From Ferruginibacter sp. (GTDB lineage: Bacteria > Bacteroidota > Bacteroidia > Chitinophagales > Chitinophagaceae), in assembly GCA_019638485.1 (NCBI GenBank), contig JAHBTP010000001.1, positions 992,001 through 1,056,000 of the forward strand: a stretch of 64,000 bases of DNA, written 5' to 3'. Shown here one piece after another: positions 8,997 through 18,414 of this stretch; the stretch's first letter is position 1, and every line of letters starts with the position of its first letter. The notes under the pieces were generated by a model, which searched no databases, was not told where the DNA came from, and worked only from the letters and a program-made list of their open reading frames with translations. A program made the translations under genes and the position numbers.

Positions 8997-10361
8997 CTAA
9001 CGGTAAAGATTAATCGAATTTTTTTCCCATCTTTTACTTCTCATATACCATACTGCCATGATTAATGTGGCAGACCAATAAATGAGTTCATTACTCCAAG
9101 CCATTGCCAAAGAAATATAATTCACCTTCATAAAATACCAGGTATAACCCATATACAGAGAAATAGAAATCCATTCAAAGAGAAAACTTACCCTGGTTTT
9201 TCCGGTGCCAGTAACTGCATTAAGCCAAACATTAGCCAGGCTGTTAATAATAATTCCTGCAGATACCATCCTGATAACCGGAATTCCTGCTGATACAAAA
9301 GCCTCATCTTGCCCAAATAACCTAAAGAAAAAACCGGGATGAATATTTAATGCCAAAACCAACAAGCCACAAAGGCCCACGCTCCATAATGAAATCATCT
9401 TCACAGCTTTAATAACCAGGTTGGCACTTCCTTGCCCAAGTAAATTACTCACCATAGCATTGGTAGTACCGGCAAATGCCCAAATAAAAATCCCTGCAAT
9501 ACCAAAAGCATTTCGCATGGTGTTGCTAATTGCTTTTGCAGTAATTCCTCTACTCTCTATCAGCAGAAAAAATATCAGCCAGGTAGTAACACTTAATACA
9601 AACTGAAATACCAGTGGTGTAGCCACCTTTTTAATATCTGAAGAAAAGTTTTTGTGATACTTAAAATGTTTAAGCAAGTTATATTGATTGCGTAAGCCGG
9701 ATACAGAAAGTAATCCGAATACGGCAAACATTCCTACACACTCTGCAATTACCGAGGCCACCGCAGCACCATTGAAGCCCATTGCAGGAAATCCTGCCTT
9801 ACCAAAAATCAATAAGTAATCTAATAAAATATTTATTGCCGCCTCAAATAAAAAACCAATCATCAAATAACGACTGTTGAGAGTTGCGATTAAGAAAGCA
9901 TTTCCCATTTGAAAAATCAGCAGAAAGGGAAGGCCTAAAATCCTAATTTTTATAAACTCCATTTCAATAGGAAAAGCCTGTGGGTCGGCAATATGCTGCA
10001 TAAAAATTGGAGCAACAAACCAGGTAAACAGGATACATCCCAATGCAAAAATGAATGACAACCGAATACCCTGATTCATGATATCTGCAAAATGGTGAGA
10101 GCTTCCACCACCTGCATGGCGAGAGAAGATAATTTGCATGGCATTATTCATACCATGCCCGGCAACTGCAAATATTAAATAATACACACCGGTTATTCCC
10201 GCATTACCAAGCGCTTCTTCAGATAGCCTTCCTAAAAAAATGCTATTAGTTAATAAATTAATTTGCGGAATAAGAACAGCAAGCGCAATAGGAATTGCAA
10301 AGGATAGAATTTGTCTATGACTTACCTTTACTTTCAGGTTATTTAACGGTTGCACTTCCAT
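8997..10361 (-). CDS. MATE family multidrug/cation antiporter
   Basis: The 454-residue protein is strongly hydrophobic with about 12 predicted membrane helices in two similar halves, the MATE fold. Typical segments include IALAVLIPQINLLTNSIFLG near the N-terminus and GMNNAMQIIFSRHAGG. Such proteins exchange Na+ or H+ for organic cations in the inner membrane; the substrate cannot be predicted. ATG 10361 is preceded by a TAATTTTG element 8 nt upstream. The gene is transcribed divergently from the DUF3822-rsmD operon and converges on folB. Confidence 0.87.
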   Translation of the reverse strand: MEVQPLNNLKVKVSHRQILSFAIPIALAVLIPQINLLTNSIFLGRLSEEALGNAGITGVYYLIFAVAGHGMNNAMQIIFSRHAGGGSSHHFADIMNQGIRLSFIFALGCILFTWFVAPIFMQHIADPQAFPIEMEFIKIRILGLPFLLIFQMGNAFLIATLNSRYLMIGFLFEAAINILLDYLLIFGKAGFPAMGFNGAAVASVIAECVGMFAVFGLLSVSGLRNQYNLLKHFKYHKNFSSDIKKVATPLVFQFVLSVTTWLIFFLLIESRGITAKAISNTMRNAFGIAGIFIWAFAGTTNAMVSNLLGQGSANLVIKAVKMISLWSVGLCGLLVLALNIHPGFFFRLFGQDEAFVSAGIPVIRMVSAGIIINSLANVWLNAVTGTGKTRVSFLFEWISISLYMGYTWYFMKVNYISLAMAWSNELIYWSATLIMAVWYMRSKRWEKNSINLYR

Positions 10362-10369
10362 AAAAGCCG

Positions 10370-10377
10370 CAAAATTA
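10370..10377 (-). promoter_or_regulatory. -7 element TAATTTTG for the MATE gene
   Basis: TAATTTTG ends 8 nt before ATG 10361, predicting a leader of only a few nucleotides. A TTTG lies 15 nt upstream of it, slightly closer than usual. Confidence 0.5.
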
Positions 10378-10404
10378 CCTTATTTTGCTTCGCAAATTCG
10401 AAGA

Positions 10405-11241
10405 ATGGACCTTCTTTATAACTATAATGCTGGTAAGCTTGAGAATAATAGTTGTTCGATGCTGGTAGAAGTTGGCACTTATGGCATTTCATTTATTTGG
10501 TATCACCCCGCTCCGTTCTCTGTTATTGGAGTAAAGATGTATTCATTTTCCAGACGACTGAGCCATAAAGTACTTGTTGAACACATTAAAGAATTATGTG
10601 CTAATAGCAGCTTCAAACAAAAAAATGTAACAATTTGTTTCAATTATCAAGATTCCTTACTTATTCCGGTGGCATATTATGAAGCTAAATCTGCTCATCA
10701 TTTACTAAATCTTATTTATGGTTTAAAATATTATACGGTTCTACAGGATGACTTAAAAGAGGCTGGTCTTTTGGGAAATACAGCCGTTAAGAATGTTTAT
10801 CGGGTTGCACCCGAAATACACGAAATGATGTTGTTATTGTATCCTACAGCACATATCAAACACAGTTCGTCTTTACAAATTAATAACATGGATTTACAAG
10901 ACGGCATTCGTTGTATTGTTTATCAACAATGGATAAAAGTTTTTCTATACAGTAACGGAATTTTTAAATTTGTGCAATACTTCTTTTATAAAACGCCAAC
11001 GGATGTAGCCTATCATTTATTGAATACTTGTAATCAACATAGCGTAAATGCAGAACTGACTAACGTCCAAATTTCCGGAATGATTGATAAAGGCTCAAGC
11101 TTATACCGTGAGTTATCAAAGTTTTTCTCAAACCTTACACTTATATCCATTCCTCCATTATCAGACATTGAAACCAGTACTGTTGATTCGGAATCACATT
11201 TTTATAGCCATTTAATTCAATTAGCCCAATGCGTATCATAA
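10405..11241 (+). CDS. DUF3822 family protein
   Basis: This 278-residue protein belongs to the Bacteroidota family DUF3822, for which I know no function. No signal peptide or membrane helix is visible; it looks cytosolic. The sequence has an alternating beta/alpha pattern (SMLVEVGTYGISFIWYHP, CIVYQQWIKVFLYSNGIFKF) that is reminiscent of an actin/Hsp70-like (ASKHA) duplication, but this is inference. Its last 13 nt overlap the start of rsmD, and the four genes to lpxK are packed within a few bases, so it is the first gene of an operon with rRNA methylation, folate and lipid A genes. Confidence 0.75.
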   Translation: MDLLYNYNAGKLENNSCSMLVEVGTYGISFIWYHPAPFSVIGVKMYSFSRRLSHKVLVEHIKELCANSSFKQKNVTICFNYQDSLLIPVAYYEAKSAHHLLNLIYGLKYYTVLQDDLKEAGLLGNTAVKNVYRVAPEIHEMMLLLYPTAHIKHSSSLQINNMDLQDGIRCIVYQQWIKVFLYSNGIFKFVQYFFYKTPTDVAYHLLNTCNQHSVNAELTNVQISGMIDKGSSLYRELSKFFSNLTLISIPPLSDIETSTVDSESHFYSHLIQLAQCVS

Positions 11242-11768
11242 GTGGCACCCACGGGGGAAGAAGAATTAGGCCACCCGCTAAGATGCCCTGTACACGGCCA
11301 ACAACAGACGTGGCAAAGGAGGGCTTATTCAATATCATTCAAAACAACAAAGATATTTGCTCCTTAAAAACACTAGATTTATTTGGCGGCACAGGTGCTA
11401 TAACTTTTGAATTGGCGAGTAGGGGAGCACCCTATCAAATTATTATTGAAAAGGACCCAGCCATGTATAATTTTATTAAACAAACTACTGAAACATTGGG
11501 ATTTAAAACCATAGAAGTATTGAAGATGAATGTTTTTAAGTTTTTAGAAAGTTGCACTGAAAAATTCGATTTCATTTTTGCCGGCCCTCCTTATGCATTA
11601 ACTAATATTGATGAGATACCCAGGCTCATTGAAGCAAAAAAATTATTAAATCCGGATGGATGGTTTGTATTAGAGCATACCCCAAGAAATAATTACAAAA
11701 GCTTTCCTCTTTATAAAACGGAACGAAATTACGGAACTACCATTTTCTCTATTTTCATACAGCCATAA
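11229..11768 (+). CDS. rsmD: 16S rRNA (guanine966-N2)-methyltransferase, with Asp-to-Gly change in motif IV
   Basis: A 179-residue SAM-dependent methyltransferase of the RsmD family. MRIISGTHGGRRI and the CTRPTTDVAKEGLFNII segment are diagnostic, and LDLFGGTGAITFELASRGA is the SAM-binding motif I. The family's motif IV is DPPY/DPPF; here it reads AGPPYAL, with Gly119 (codon GGC at 11583-11585) replacing the Asp that normally contacts the target amino group. One base change from GAC would explain it. The rest of the protein is intact and of normal length, so it is either a true variant, an impaired enzyme or a base error. It overlaps DUF3822 by 13 nt. Confidence 0.9.
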   Translation: MRIISGTHGGRRIRPPAKMPCTRPTTDVAKEGLFNIIQNNKDICSLKTLDLFGGTGAITFELASRGAPYQIIIEKDPAMYNFIKQTTETLGFKTIEVLKMNVFKFLESCTEKFDFIFAGPPYALTNIDEIPRLIEAKKLLNPDGWFVLEHTPRNNYKSFPLYKTERNYGTTIFSIFIQP

Positions 11769-11772
11769 AAAA

Positions 11773-12336
11773 ATGGAAAAAGCAAAAGCAAGGCAAGTCT
11801 TTCACAAAAAGCGAATGGAATTAACGGAGTCTGAAAAGGATAAAATGGAAGACCTGATATTGATTTGGTTTCAATCCATAGGAATTCAGATTCCAAACAT
11901 AATAATGACGTTTTCACCCATAAAAGCAAAAAATGAATACGACCCAAATTTGGTGATGGCACATTGCCGATTTAGGAATCCGGCAGTTCGATTCTTTTAC
12001 CCGGTGGTAAAAGGAAGTGAGATGGTAGCCTGTGCGGTAACGGATGATTCATCATTTGTAAGCAATAACTGGGGAATTTTAGAACCGGAGGAGACTGCAG
12101 AGGAAGACCCAAAGACGATTCCGCTTATTTTTATTCCATTATTGGCATTTGATGAACAAGGGGGCAGGGTTGGATTCGGAAAAGGATACTATGATAAGTT
12201 CTTAGCAACATGTAATAAAAAGATTATAAAAGTTGGATTTAGTTTTTTTGATCCAATCCCAACAATTGATAACTTAAATGAGCACGATATTCCATTATCC
12301 TATTGTATAACACCAAACGGAGTTTTTGAATTTTAA
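11773..12336 (+). CDS. 5-formyltetrahydrofolate cyclo-ligase
   Basis: A 187-residue enzyme (MTHFS/YgfA family) that converts 5-formyl-THF to methenyl-THF using ATP. The ATP-binding and folate motif GRVGFGKGYYDKFL near residue 130-145 is diagnostic, with a basic N-terminal segment ARQVFHKKRMEL as in family members. It starts 4 nt after rsmD and ends 3 nt before lpxK, so it is the third gene of the operon. Confidence 0.92.
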   Translation: MEKAKARQVFHKKRMELTESEKDKMEDLILIWFQSIGIQIPNIIMTFSPIKAKNEYDPNLVMAHCRFRNPAVRFFYPVVKGSEMVACAVTDDSSFVSNNWGILEPEETAEEDPKTIPLIFIPLLAFDEQGGRVGFGKGYYDKFLATCNKKIIKVGFSFFDPIPTIDNLNEHDIPLSYCITPNGVFEF

Positions 12337-12339
12337 ACT

Positions 12340-13404
12340 ATGATAGTTAAAAGTAGATATTTATTATACCCGATTTCCTTGGCTTATGCATTCATTTTAA
12401 AAGTGAGAAATTACCTGTACGATAAAAATATTCTCGCTTCATCTGAATTCAGTTTCCCTATTATTTGTGTTGGTAACTTGGCTGTGGGGGGTACGGGAAA
12501 ATCACCCATGACAGAATATCTAATCGAATTACTGAAAGATAATTATACTGTAGCTACACTAAGTAGAGGGTATAAACGAAAAACAAGAGGATTTGCTATC
12601 GCACATCCCGGATCTACTGCTCACGAAATTGGGGATGAGCCCATGCAGTTTCAGCGTAAATATCCTAATATCACCATTGCAGTAGGTGAAGAACGATTAG
12701 TGGCCATTCCTCAACTATTGCACGAAAAGCCTGAAATTGACGTTATTCTATTAGATGATGCATTTCAGCACCGACAGGTAAAGGCAGGATTAAATATCTT
12801 ACTTACCCAATATGCGCATTTGTACACCGATGATTTTGTACTTCCGGCAGGGAATTTAAGGGATATCGTGAAAAGTGCTAACAGAGCACAGATAATAATT
12901 GTAACCAAATGTCCGGTGGATCTATCAAATACTAAGCGAGATGAAATAATTAAAAAAATTAAACCATTAAGCCACCAACAAATCTATTTTACTACAATCG
13001 TTTATAGTACACCGTTACACTTATTTCAACCAACAACAATTCAGCCAAACTCGGATACAGGGATATTATTAATTTGTGGCATTGCTAATCCTGAGCCATT
13101 AAAGAAACATTTAAACCGACACTTTAATAACGTTGAAATACTTCAATACAAAGATCACCATATTTTTAACAGTGATGATTTAAAGGAAATTAAAAGCCGG
13201 TTTAACGGATTAAATAATGCCCATAAAATTATTCTAACTACTGAAAAAGATGGGGTGCGCCTTGAGAAATTTAAATCTGAGCTTTTTGAATTTCCGATTT
13301 ATGCCTTACCTATGAAACATTCCTTTTTGTTTGGTGGCGCTGATACGTTCCATCATCAAATAATTGATTTCATAAAAAGCCTACCACCGATCAAACAATT
13401 ATAA
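12340..13404 (+). CDS. lpxK: Tetraacyldisaccharide 4'-kinase (lipid A synthesis)
   Basis: The 354-residue LpxK phosphorylates the 4' position of the lipid A disaccharide at the inner membrane. An N-terminal hydrophobic/amphipathic segment is followed by the Walker A-type VGGTGKSPMTEYL and the family motif LDDAFQHRQV. Its presence shows a Gram-negative envelope with lipid A. It is the last gene of the DUF3822-rsmD-MTHFS-lpxK operon. The ~250 bp that follow hold no credible gene, only the gyrA terminator and AT-rich sequence. Confidence 0.95.
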   Translation: MIVKSRYLLYPISLAYAFILKVRNYLYDKNILASSEFSFPIICVGNLAVGGTGKSPMTEYLIELLKDNYTVATLSRGYKRKTRGFAIAHPGSTAHEIGDEPMQFQRKYPNITIAVGEERLVAIPQLLHEKPEIDVILLDDAFQHRQVKAGLNILLTQYAHLYTDDFVLPAGNLRDIVKSANRAQIIIVTKCPVDLSNTKRDEIIKKIKPLSHQQIYFTTIVYSTPLHLFQPTTIQPNSDTGILLICGIANPEPLKKHLNRHFNNVEILQYKDHHIFNSDDLKEIKSRFNGLNNAHKIILTTEKDGVRLEKFKSELFEFPIYALPMKHSFLFGGADTFHHQIIDFIKSLPPIKQL

Positions 13405-13591
13405 TACACATTTCCTCTTATTTCTGTACTTGGTGTGGATGCCTGTATCGTGGATTCTTATTATCCAAATATTGCTATTTGCACGATAATTAATATTATG
13501 TTAAGTAGAGTATTTCAATATAGGGACGCCACTTTATTTATATCACCTTCGTTTTGCTCCTCCCCATAAGCACATTTCTTTCTTTTCAACC

Positions 13592-13631
13592 AAAAAAAAA
13601 TCCATTCATTCCTTTCAGTCTGAATGGATTT
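13592..13631 (-). terminator. Rho-independent terminator of gyrA
   Basis: AAATCCATTCA (13598-13608) pairs perfectly with TGAATGGATTT (13621-13631). On the minus strand the stem is followed by a run of nine T. Confidence 0.9.
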
Positions 13632-13655
13632 ATAAAAATCAATGGAACGCTTTTA

Positions 13656-16229
13656 TTAGAGAGGATTTTCTGTTGCGTTTACATTACCGTCATCTGTTTG
13701 CTTATCACCTTCGTCTTCATCATCATCTTCTTTTTCTTGCAAGCTGGTGATTGCAGCAATTTTATCACCGTCATCAACTCTAATCAGTTTTACTCCCTGT
13801 GTTGCTCTACCTTGTTCACTAATATCCACAACCGGCATTCGGATGGTCACGCCTGATTCACAAGTAATCATAAGATCCTCATCTTCAGACACATCAAGCA
13901 AGCCAACTAAACTTCCGGTTTTATCTGTAACATTAATTGTTTTAACCCCTTTGCCACCGCGATTAGTAATTCTGTAATTCGGCTCCTTGCTTTCGGGGTC
14001 ATTTAAGGCTGTTCGTTTCCCATACCCTTTTTCACTCACTACGAGTACGGTTTTTGACTTATCATCTACATCAATGCAAATCATCCCTACAACCTCGTCC
14101 TCTTTGTCACTCACTTCTATACCGGCCACTCCAATACCGCCTCGCCCGGTACTACGCACTTTACTTTCATGAAAACGAATAGCGCGGCCACTTTTAACTG
14201 CCATCAAAATTTCATTGTTCCCATTGGTTAGTCTGGCGGCAAGTAATTGGTCGCCATCCAAAATATTAATTGCGTTAATACCATTTTGTCTTGGTCGGCT
14301 AAAATCTTCCAAATCCGTTTTTTTAATAATCCCTTTTTTGGTACACAGCACGATGAAATGGTTTTTTACGAAATCTTTATCCTCAAAATTCTTTACATCA
14401 ATTATCGCCCGGATATTATCGTCGGAAGGAATTTGAATCAGGTTTTGGATAGCACGTCCTTTACTTGTTTTATCACCATCAGGTATTTGATATACTTTTA
14501 GCCAATAGCATCTTCCTTTTTCTGTGAAGAAGAGTAAAGTATTGTGGGTAGAAACTACAAATAGATGTTCAATATGATCTTCATTTCTTGTACTGCTTCC
14601 TTTTGCCCCTCTGCCTCCGCGTTTTTGTTGACGATATTCGTTTGCAGATGTACGCTTGATATATCCCATATTTGAAATGGTAACCACCACATCTTCTTCC
14701 TCAATTAAATCAAGCATACCAATTTCATCATCTGCATATTCAATTTCCGTTTTTCGTGCATCCCCAAACTTATCTTTAACCTCCTGCAATTCTTGTCTTA
14801 TGATATCAAAGCGCATATCTTCATTTGCCAGTATGGCTTCAAGATGTTCGATAAGCTTAAGGATTTCAGCATGTTCTTGACGAATTTTTTCAATTTCCAT
14901 ACCGGTAAGCCGTTGCAAGCGGAGTTCCAAAACTGCTTTAGCTTGTATGGTGGACATACCGAATTGTGTTTCCAGTCCTTCTTGTGCTATTTGAGGCGTT
15001 GCACTTTCTCTAATTAGTTTTATTACAGCATCCAGATTATTCAGGGCAATAATATAACCTTCTAAAATATGTGCTCGTTCTTTAGCCTTATCCAGTTCAA
15101 ACTGAGTTCGTCTAACCACTACCTCATGTCTGAATTCAATAAATTCAACAATCAGTTGCTTCAGGTTTAACTGCCGCGGCCTGCCTTTTACTAAAGCCAC
15201 ATTATTAATTCCAAATGAGGTTTGCAGATCGGAATATTTGTATAATTGATTTATTACAACCTGCGCAATTGCATCCTTACGTAATTCAACAACAATTCGG
15301 GTGCCTTCTTTGTTATTACTTTCGTTATTAACATCAGCAATTCCTTCAATCACTTTATCATTGATAAGATCTCCAATTTTTTGCGTTAGCATATCCCGGT
15401 TTACCTGATATGGTGTTTCGGTAATAATGATCTTTTCTTTACCTCTACTATCTGTTTCTACAACAGTTTTTCCGCGCAACACTACTCTTCCTCTTCCGGT
15501 AAGTAATGCAGATTTTACACCTTCCATCCCGTAGATGATTCCTCCTGTTGGGAAGTCTGGTGCTTTTACAAACTGGCATAGCTCTTCAATGGTTATATCT
15601 CGATTATCCACATAGGCAATACAACCGTCAATTACTTCTGTTAAGTTATGCGGCATCATATTGGTAGCCATACCTACTGCTATACCACTACTTCCGTTAA
15701 GTAAAAGTTGTGGAATTCGTGTAGGCAGTACTGTTGGTTCCTTTAATGAATCATCAAAATTATTCTGGAAGTCAACTGTTCGTTTCTCAATATCTTCCAG
15801 CATCACTTCTGCAAACTTTTCCATCCGTACCTCGGTATAACGCATAGCTGCGGGGGGATCTCCATCCTGGCTACCAAAATTACCTTGTCCATCTACCAAG
15901 GTATATCGCATGGACCAATCCTGTGCCATGCGAACCATAGTATCGTATATAGAGAAGTCTCCATGAGGATGATATTTACCCATCACCTCACCCACGATAC
16001 GTGCAGATTTTTTATACGGTTTGTTGCTGTTATTTCCAAGCTCGTTCATTCCAAAAAGAACACGCCGATGTACCGGCTTCAAACCATCCCGTACATCAGG
16101 TAACGCTCTTCCAACTATAACACTCATTGAATAATCAATGTAGGAGGCCTTCATTTGCTCCTCAATATGCACCGGAATTATCTTCCCTCTGTTTTCCGGC
16201 ACATCGTTCAAATTTTCGTTATTATCCAT
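13656..16229 (-). CDS. gyrA: DNA gyrase subunit A, with Phe at the quinolone-contact Ser position
   Basis: The 857-residue protein has the breakage-reunion domain with catalytic Tyr131 (AAMRYTE), the coiled-coil gate and a six-bladed C-terminal DNA-wrapping domain that includes the GyrA box QQKRGGRG. It ends in an acidic tail. In the quinolone-resistance-determining region the sequence is [11 protein letters not shown]: Phe92 (codon TTC, 15954-15956) stands where E. coli has Ser83, while Asp96 (E. coli Asp87) is kept. Phe at this serine is a known fluoroquinolone-resistance change, including in Bacteroides fragilis. Length and motifs are otherwise normal. A TAACTTTG element lies 16 nt upstream of the ATG. 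Confidence 0.97.
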   Translation of the reverse strand: MDNNENLNDVPENRGKIIPVHIEEQMKASYIDYSMSVIVGRALPDVRDGLKPVHRRVLFGMNELGNNSNKPYKKSARIVGEVMGKYHPHGDFSIYDTMVRMAQDWSMRYTLVDGQGNFGSQDGDPPAAMRYTEVRMEKFAEVMLEDIEKRTVDFQNNFDDSLKEPTVLPTRIPQLLLNGSSGIAVGMATNMMPHNLTEVIDGCIAYVDNRDITIEELCQFVKAPDFPTGGIIYGMEGVKSALLTGRGRVVLRGKTVVETDSRGKEKIIITETPYQVNRDMLTQKIGDLINDKVIEGIADVNNESNNKEGTRIVVELRKDAIAQVVINQLYKYSDLQTSFGINNVALVKGRPRQLNLKQLIVEFIEFRHEVVVRRTQFELDKAKERAHILEGYIIALNNLDAVIKLIRESATPQIAQEGLETQFGMSTIQAKAVLELRLQRLTGMEIEKIRQEHAEILKLIEHLEAILANEDMRFDIIRQELQEVKDKFGDARKTEIEYADDEIGMLDLIEEEDVVVTISNMGYIKRTSANEYRQQKRGGRGAKGSSTRNEDHIEHLFVVSTHNTLLFFTEKGRCYWLKVYQIPDGDKTSKGRAIQNLIQIPSDDNIRAIIDVKNFEDKDFVKNHFIVLCTKKGIIKKTDLEDFSRPRQNGINAINILDGDQLLAARLTNGNNEILMAVKSGRAIRFHESKVRSTGRGGIGVAGIEVSDKEDEVVGMICIDVDDKSKTVLVVSEKGYGKRTALNDPESKEPNYRITNRGGKGVKTINVTDKTGSLVGLLDVSEDEDLMITCESGVTIRMPVVDISEQGRATQGVKLIRVDDGDKIAAITSLQEKEDDDEDEGDKQTDDGNVNATENPL

Positions 16230-16245
16230 AGTAAAATAAAGTGGC

Positions 16246-16253
16246 CAAAGTTA
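16246..16253 (-). promoter_or_regulatory. -7 element TAACTTTG for gyrA
   Basis: TAACTTTG fits TAnnTTTG and predicts a leader of about 12 nt. No clear -33 TTG was found. Confidence 0.5.
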
Positions 16254-16430
16254 CTAAAAATACACCGTTTTTTATGTTAAAAACAAGGATATATTAACCC
16301 ACATTGGTGGATAAGTTTTGCCGGATTATAATTTAATAATTAAAATAATACACATATTAAAATATATAATTCGTTTTTAGCAAATCACTTCTTTATAATC
16401 TGTAACTTGCGGCAATAAAATCTACATTTT

Positions 16431-17723
16431 TTGAAGACAATTTTACTTTTTGGTGCAGGGAAGTCGGCTACTGTTTTAATAGATTACCTCCTTTCCCTTT
16501 CTGCCGGAAAAGGCTGGAAAATAATGGTTGCAGATGCAGATAAGCAACGAGTAGAAGAAAAGCTTGGAACGAATACGCCAAATACCGAAGCCATTGGTAT
16601 AGATATAACGGATACGGATAAACGAGGTGATTTAATCAGCCGAGCTGATTTGGTTATCTCTATGATGCCGCCAACATTACATTTGCTTATAGCACAGGAT
16701 TGTTTAAAAATGAAAAAGCATTTGCTTACCGCTTCCTATGCTGATGATAGTATAAAGGCAATGAACAAGGAGGCAAAAGAAAAAGGCATCTTAATGCTTT
16801 GTGAGATGGGGCTTGATCCGGGTATTGACCACATGAGTGCTATGCACATTATACACCGATTACAGCAACAAGGCGCAACTATTACTTCTTTTAAAAGCCA
16901 TTGTGGTGGTTTAGTGGCCCCTGAAAGCGACAATAATCCCTGGCATTATAAAATTAGCTGGAATCCACGCAATGTGGTTACTGCGGGAAAAAGCGGAGCT
17001 ATATATCGTGAGCATAATCAAATAATTGAAATCCCATACGAGAAAGTATTTTCAAATCCGGTGGTTGTGGAAGTGGAAGGTGTTACATACAGTTATTATG
17101 CTAATCGCAACAGCCTGTCATACATTCCTCTTTATGGATTAGAAAATGTTCAAACATTTGTACGAACTACCTTGCGCTATCCTGATTATATGAGTGGATG
17201 GAATAACATTATTAAATTAGGCCTCACAGATGAAAGCGAAAAAGTTCATATTAAGAACGACTCTTTAGCTAATTTTTTAAACAGAAAGATTGAAGAAGCT
17301 GGTGGAATGCCTGACGATAACCTATTCTTAACTCAGATGAATTATTTAGGATTAAATGACAACGCTACCCTACTTCCTGAAGGAAATTATAGCACTGCAG
17401 ATGTTTTGCAATTCGCACTCGAAAAAAAGTTAGTCCTTTCCCGGGATGATAAAGACATGATAGTAATGCTGCATGAATTTGGTTACGTAATCAATGGGCA
17501 GCAGCATACTTTACAAAGCAGCTTGGTAGTAAAGGGTAAAGATAGTTTGCGCACAGCCATGGCAAAAACAGTAGGTTTACCTTTAGGGATTGCTGCAAAA
17601 TTAATTTTAGAAGGAGTGATAAAAATTTCGGGTGTTCATGTTCCTATATTACCTGAAATTTATAATCCCGTTTTAAACGAACTTTCTGCTAACGGTATTT
17701 CTTTTAATGAAAAAGGCAACTAA
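16431..17723 (+). CDS. Saccharopine dehydrogenase family protein (LYS9-like)
   Basis: The 430-residue protein has an N-terminal Rossmann fold (LLFGAGKSATVLIDYLL) and the C-terminal saccharopine dehydrogenase domain with the typical CGGLVAPESDNNPWHYK stretch and MGLDPGIDHMSAM-like segment (EMGLDPGIDHM). The family oxidises saccharopine to glutamate and aminoadipate semialdehyde with NAD(P)+, or acts in the reverse sense in lysine metabolism. TTG at 16431 is taken as the start because it gives the complete Rossmann strand and no ATG lies upstream in frame. It converges on the sirtuin gene, overlapping it by 4 nt. Confidence 0.88.
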   Translation: MKTILLFGAGKSATVLIDYLLSLSAGKGWKIMVADADKQRVEEKLGTNTPNTEAIGIDITDTDKRGDLISRADLVISMMPPTLHLLIAQDCLKMKKHLLTASYADDSIKAMNKEAKEKGILMLCEMGLDPGIDHMSAMHIIHRLQQQGATITSFKSHCGGLVAPESDNNPWHYKISWNPRNVVTAGKSGAIYREHNQIIEIPYEKVFSNPVVVEVEGVTYSYYANRNSLSYIPLYGLENVQTFVRTTLRYPDYMSGWNNIIKLGLTDESEKVHIKNDSLANFLNRKIEEAGGMPDDNLFLTQMNYLGLNDNATLLPEGNYSTADVLQFALEKKLVLSRDDKDMIVMLHEFGYVINGQQHTLQSSLVVKGKDSLRTAMAKTVGLPLGIAAKLILEGVIKISGVHVPILPEIYNPVLNELSANGISFNEKGN

Positions 17724-18406
17724 TTATTTAAAAGATGTTTTGTTAATTCCATCATTCCTTGTGTTGCAGATAATTCAATACAAATCATGTCTGTATTGAT
17801 TCCAATGTTTGGAATATTATTATCAATAATAAATTTTGGAGTTCCGGGTTTTACATAATTTATTAATCCGGCTGCCGGATAAACTTGTAGTGAGGTGCCA
17901 ATAACTACAAAAAAATCAGCATCTCTTACTTCAGTTACTGCATGATTCATTTGAGGTACGCCTTCTTCAAACCAAACTACAAATGGTCGCCATTGAGAGC
18001 CATCAGGTGCCACCTCTCCTACTTGGATATCTTCGAAAACGGGTGTTACATATCCTTTATCTATACTACTGCATTTTTTAAATATCTCACCGTGCAGATG
18101 AATAACATGCGAAGATCCGGCCCGTTCATGTAAATCATCAATATTTTGCGTAATGACAACCACATTAAAAGAATCTTCTAATTTTACCAATTGATGATGC
18201 GCTCCATTAGGTTTTGCATCAGCCACATTCCTCCTTCTTAAATTATAAAAATCAAGTACTTTCTGCTGATTTCTTTTAAAGCCTCCCGGTGTTGCTACAT
18301 CTTCTACTCTATGTCCCATCCACAACCCATCACTGCCTCTAAATGTAGGGATTCCACTTTCGGCGCTAATTCCAGCTCCGGTTAGTGCCACCAGTTTTTT
18401 CTTCAT
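17720..18406 (-). CDS. cobB: Sir2-family NAD-dependent protein deacylase (class III, no zinc Cys cluster)
   Basis: The 228-residue sirtuin removes acyl groups from lysines using NAD+. It has GAGISAESGIPTFR, QNIDDLHERAG, the catalytic His in HLHG and GTSLQVYPAAGL. The Tyr/Arg pair in FYNLRRR matches the class III enzymes that accept succinyl/malonyl lysine. The four zinc-binding cysteines are absent; only one Cys (KKCSS) lies in that region, as in several other Bacteroidota members. The start is the ATG at 18406 directly before KKKLVALTGAG; it leaves 8 nt to the EVE gene, whereas an upstream extension would overlap it. It is last in the pdhA operon. Confidence 0.92.
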   Translation of the reverse strand: MKKKLVALTGAGISAESGIPTFRGSDGLWMGHRVEDVATPGGFKRNQQKVLDFYNLRRRNVADAKPNGAHHQLVKLEDSFNVVVITQNIDDLHERAGSSHVIHLHGEIFKKCSSIDKGYVTPVFEDIQVGEVAPDGSQWRPFVVWFEEGVPQMNHAVTEVRDADFFVVIGTSLQVYPAAGLINYVKPGTPKFIIDNNIPNIGINTDMICIELSATQGMMELTKHLLNN

Positions 18407-18414
18407 ACTTAGCC

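Noticed and set aside
13405..13500. Open plus-strand stretch coding for a short hydrophobic peptide (MPVSWILIIQILLFAR) after lpxK
   Set aside because: Only about 16 residues from the sole ATG, no promoter or start signal, and composition expected from AT-rich noncoding DNA.
17720..18406. Sirtuin as part of a defence system (ThsA/DSR-like SIR2)
   Set aside because: It is a compact class III deacylase with the Tyr/Arg acyl-selectivity motif and is not fused to or beside defence domains.
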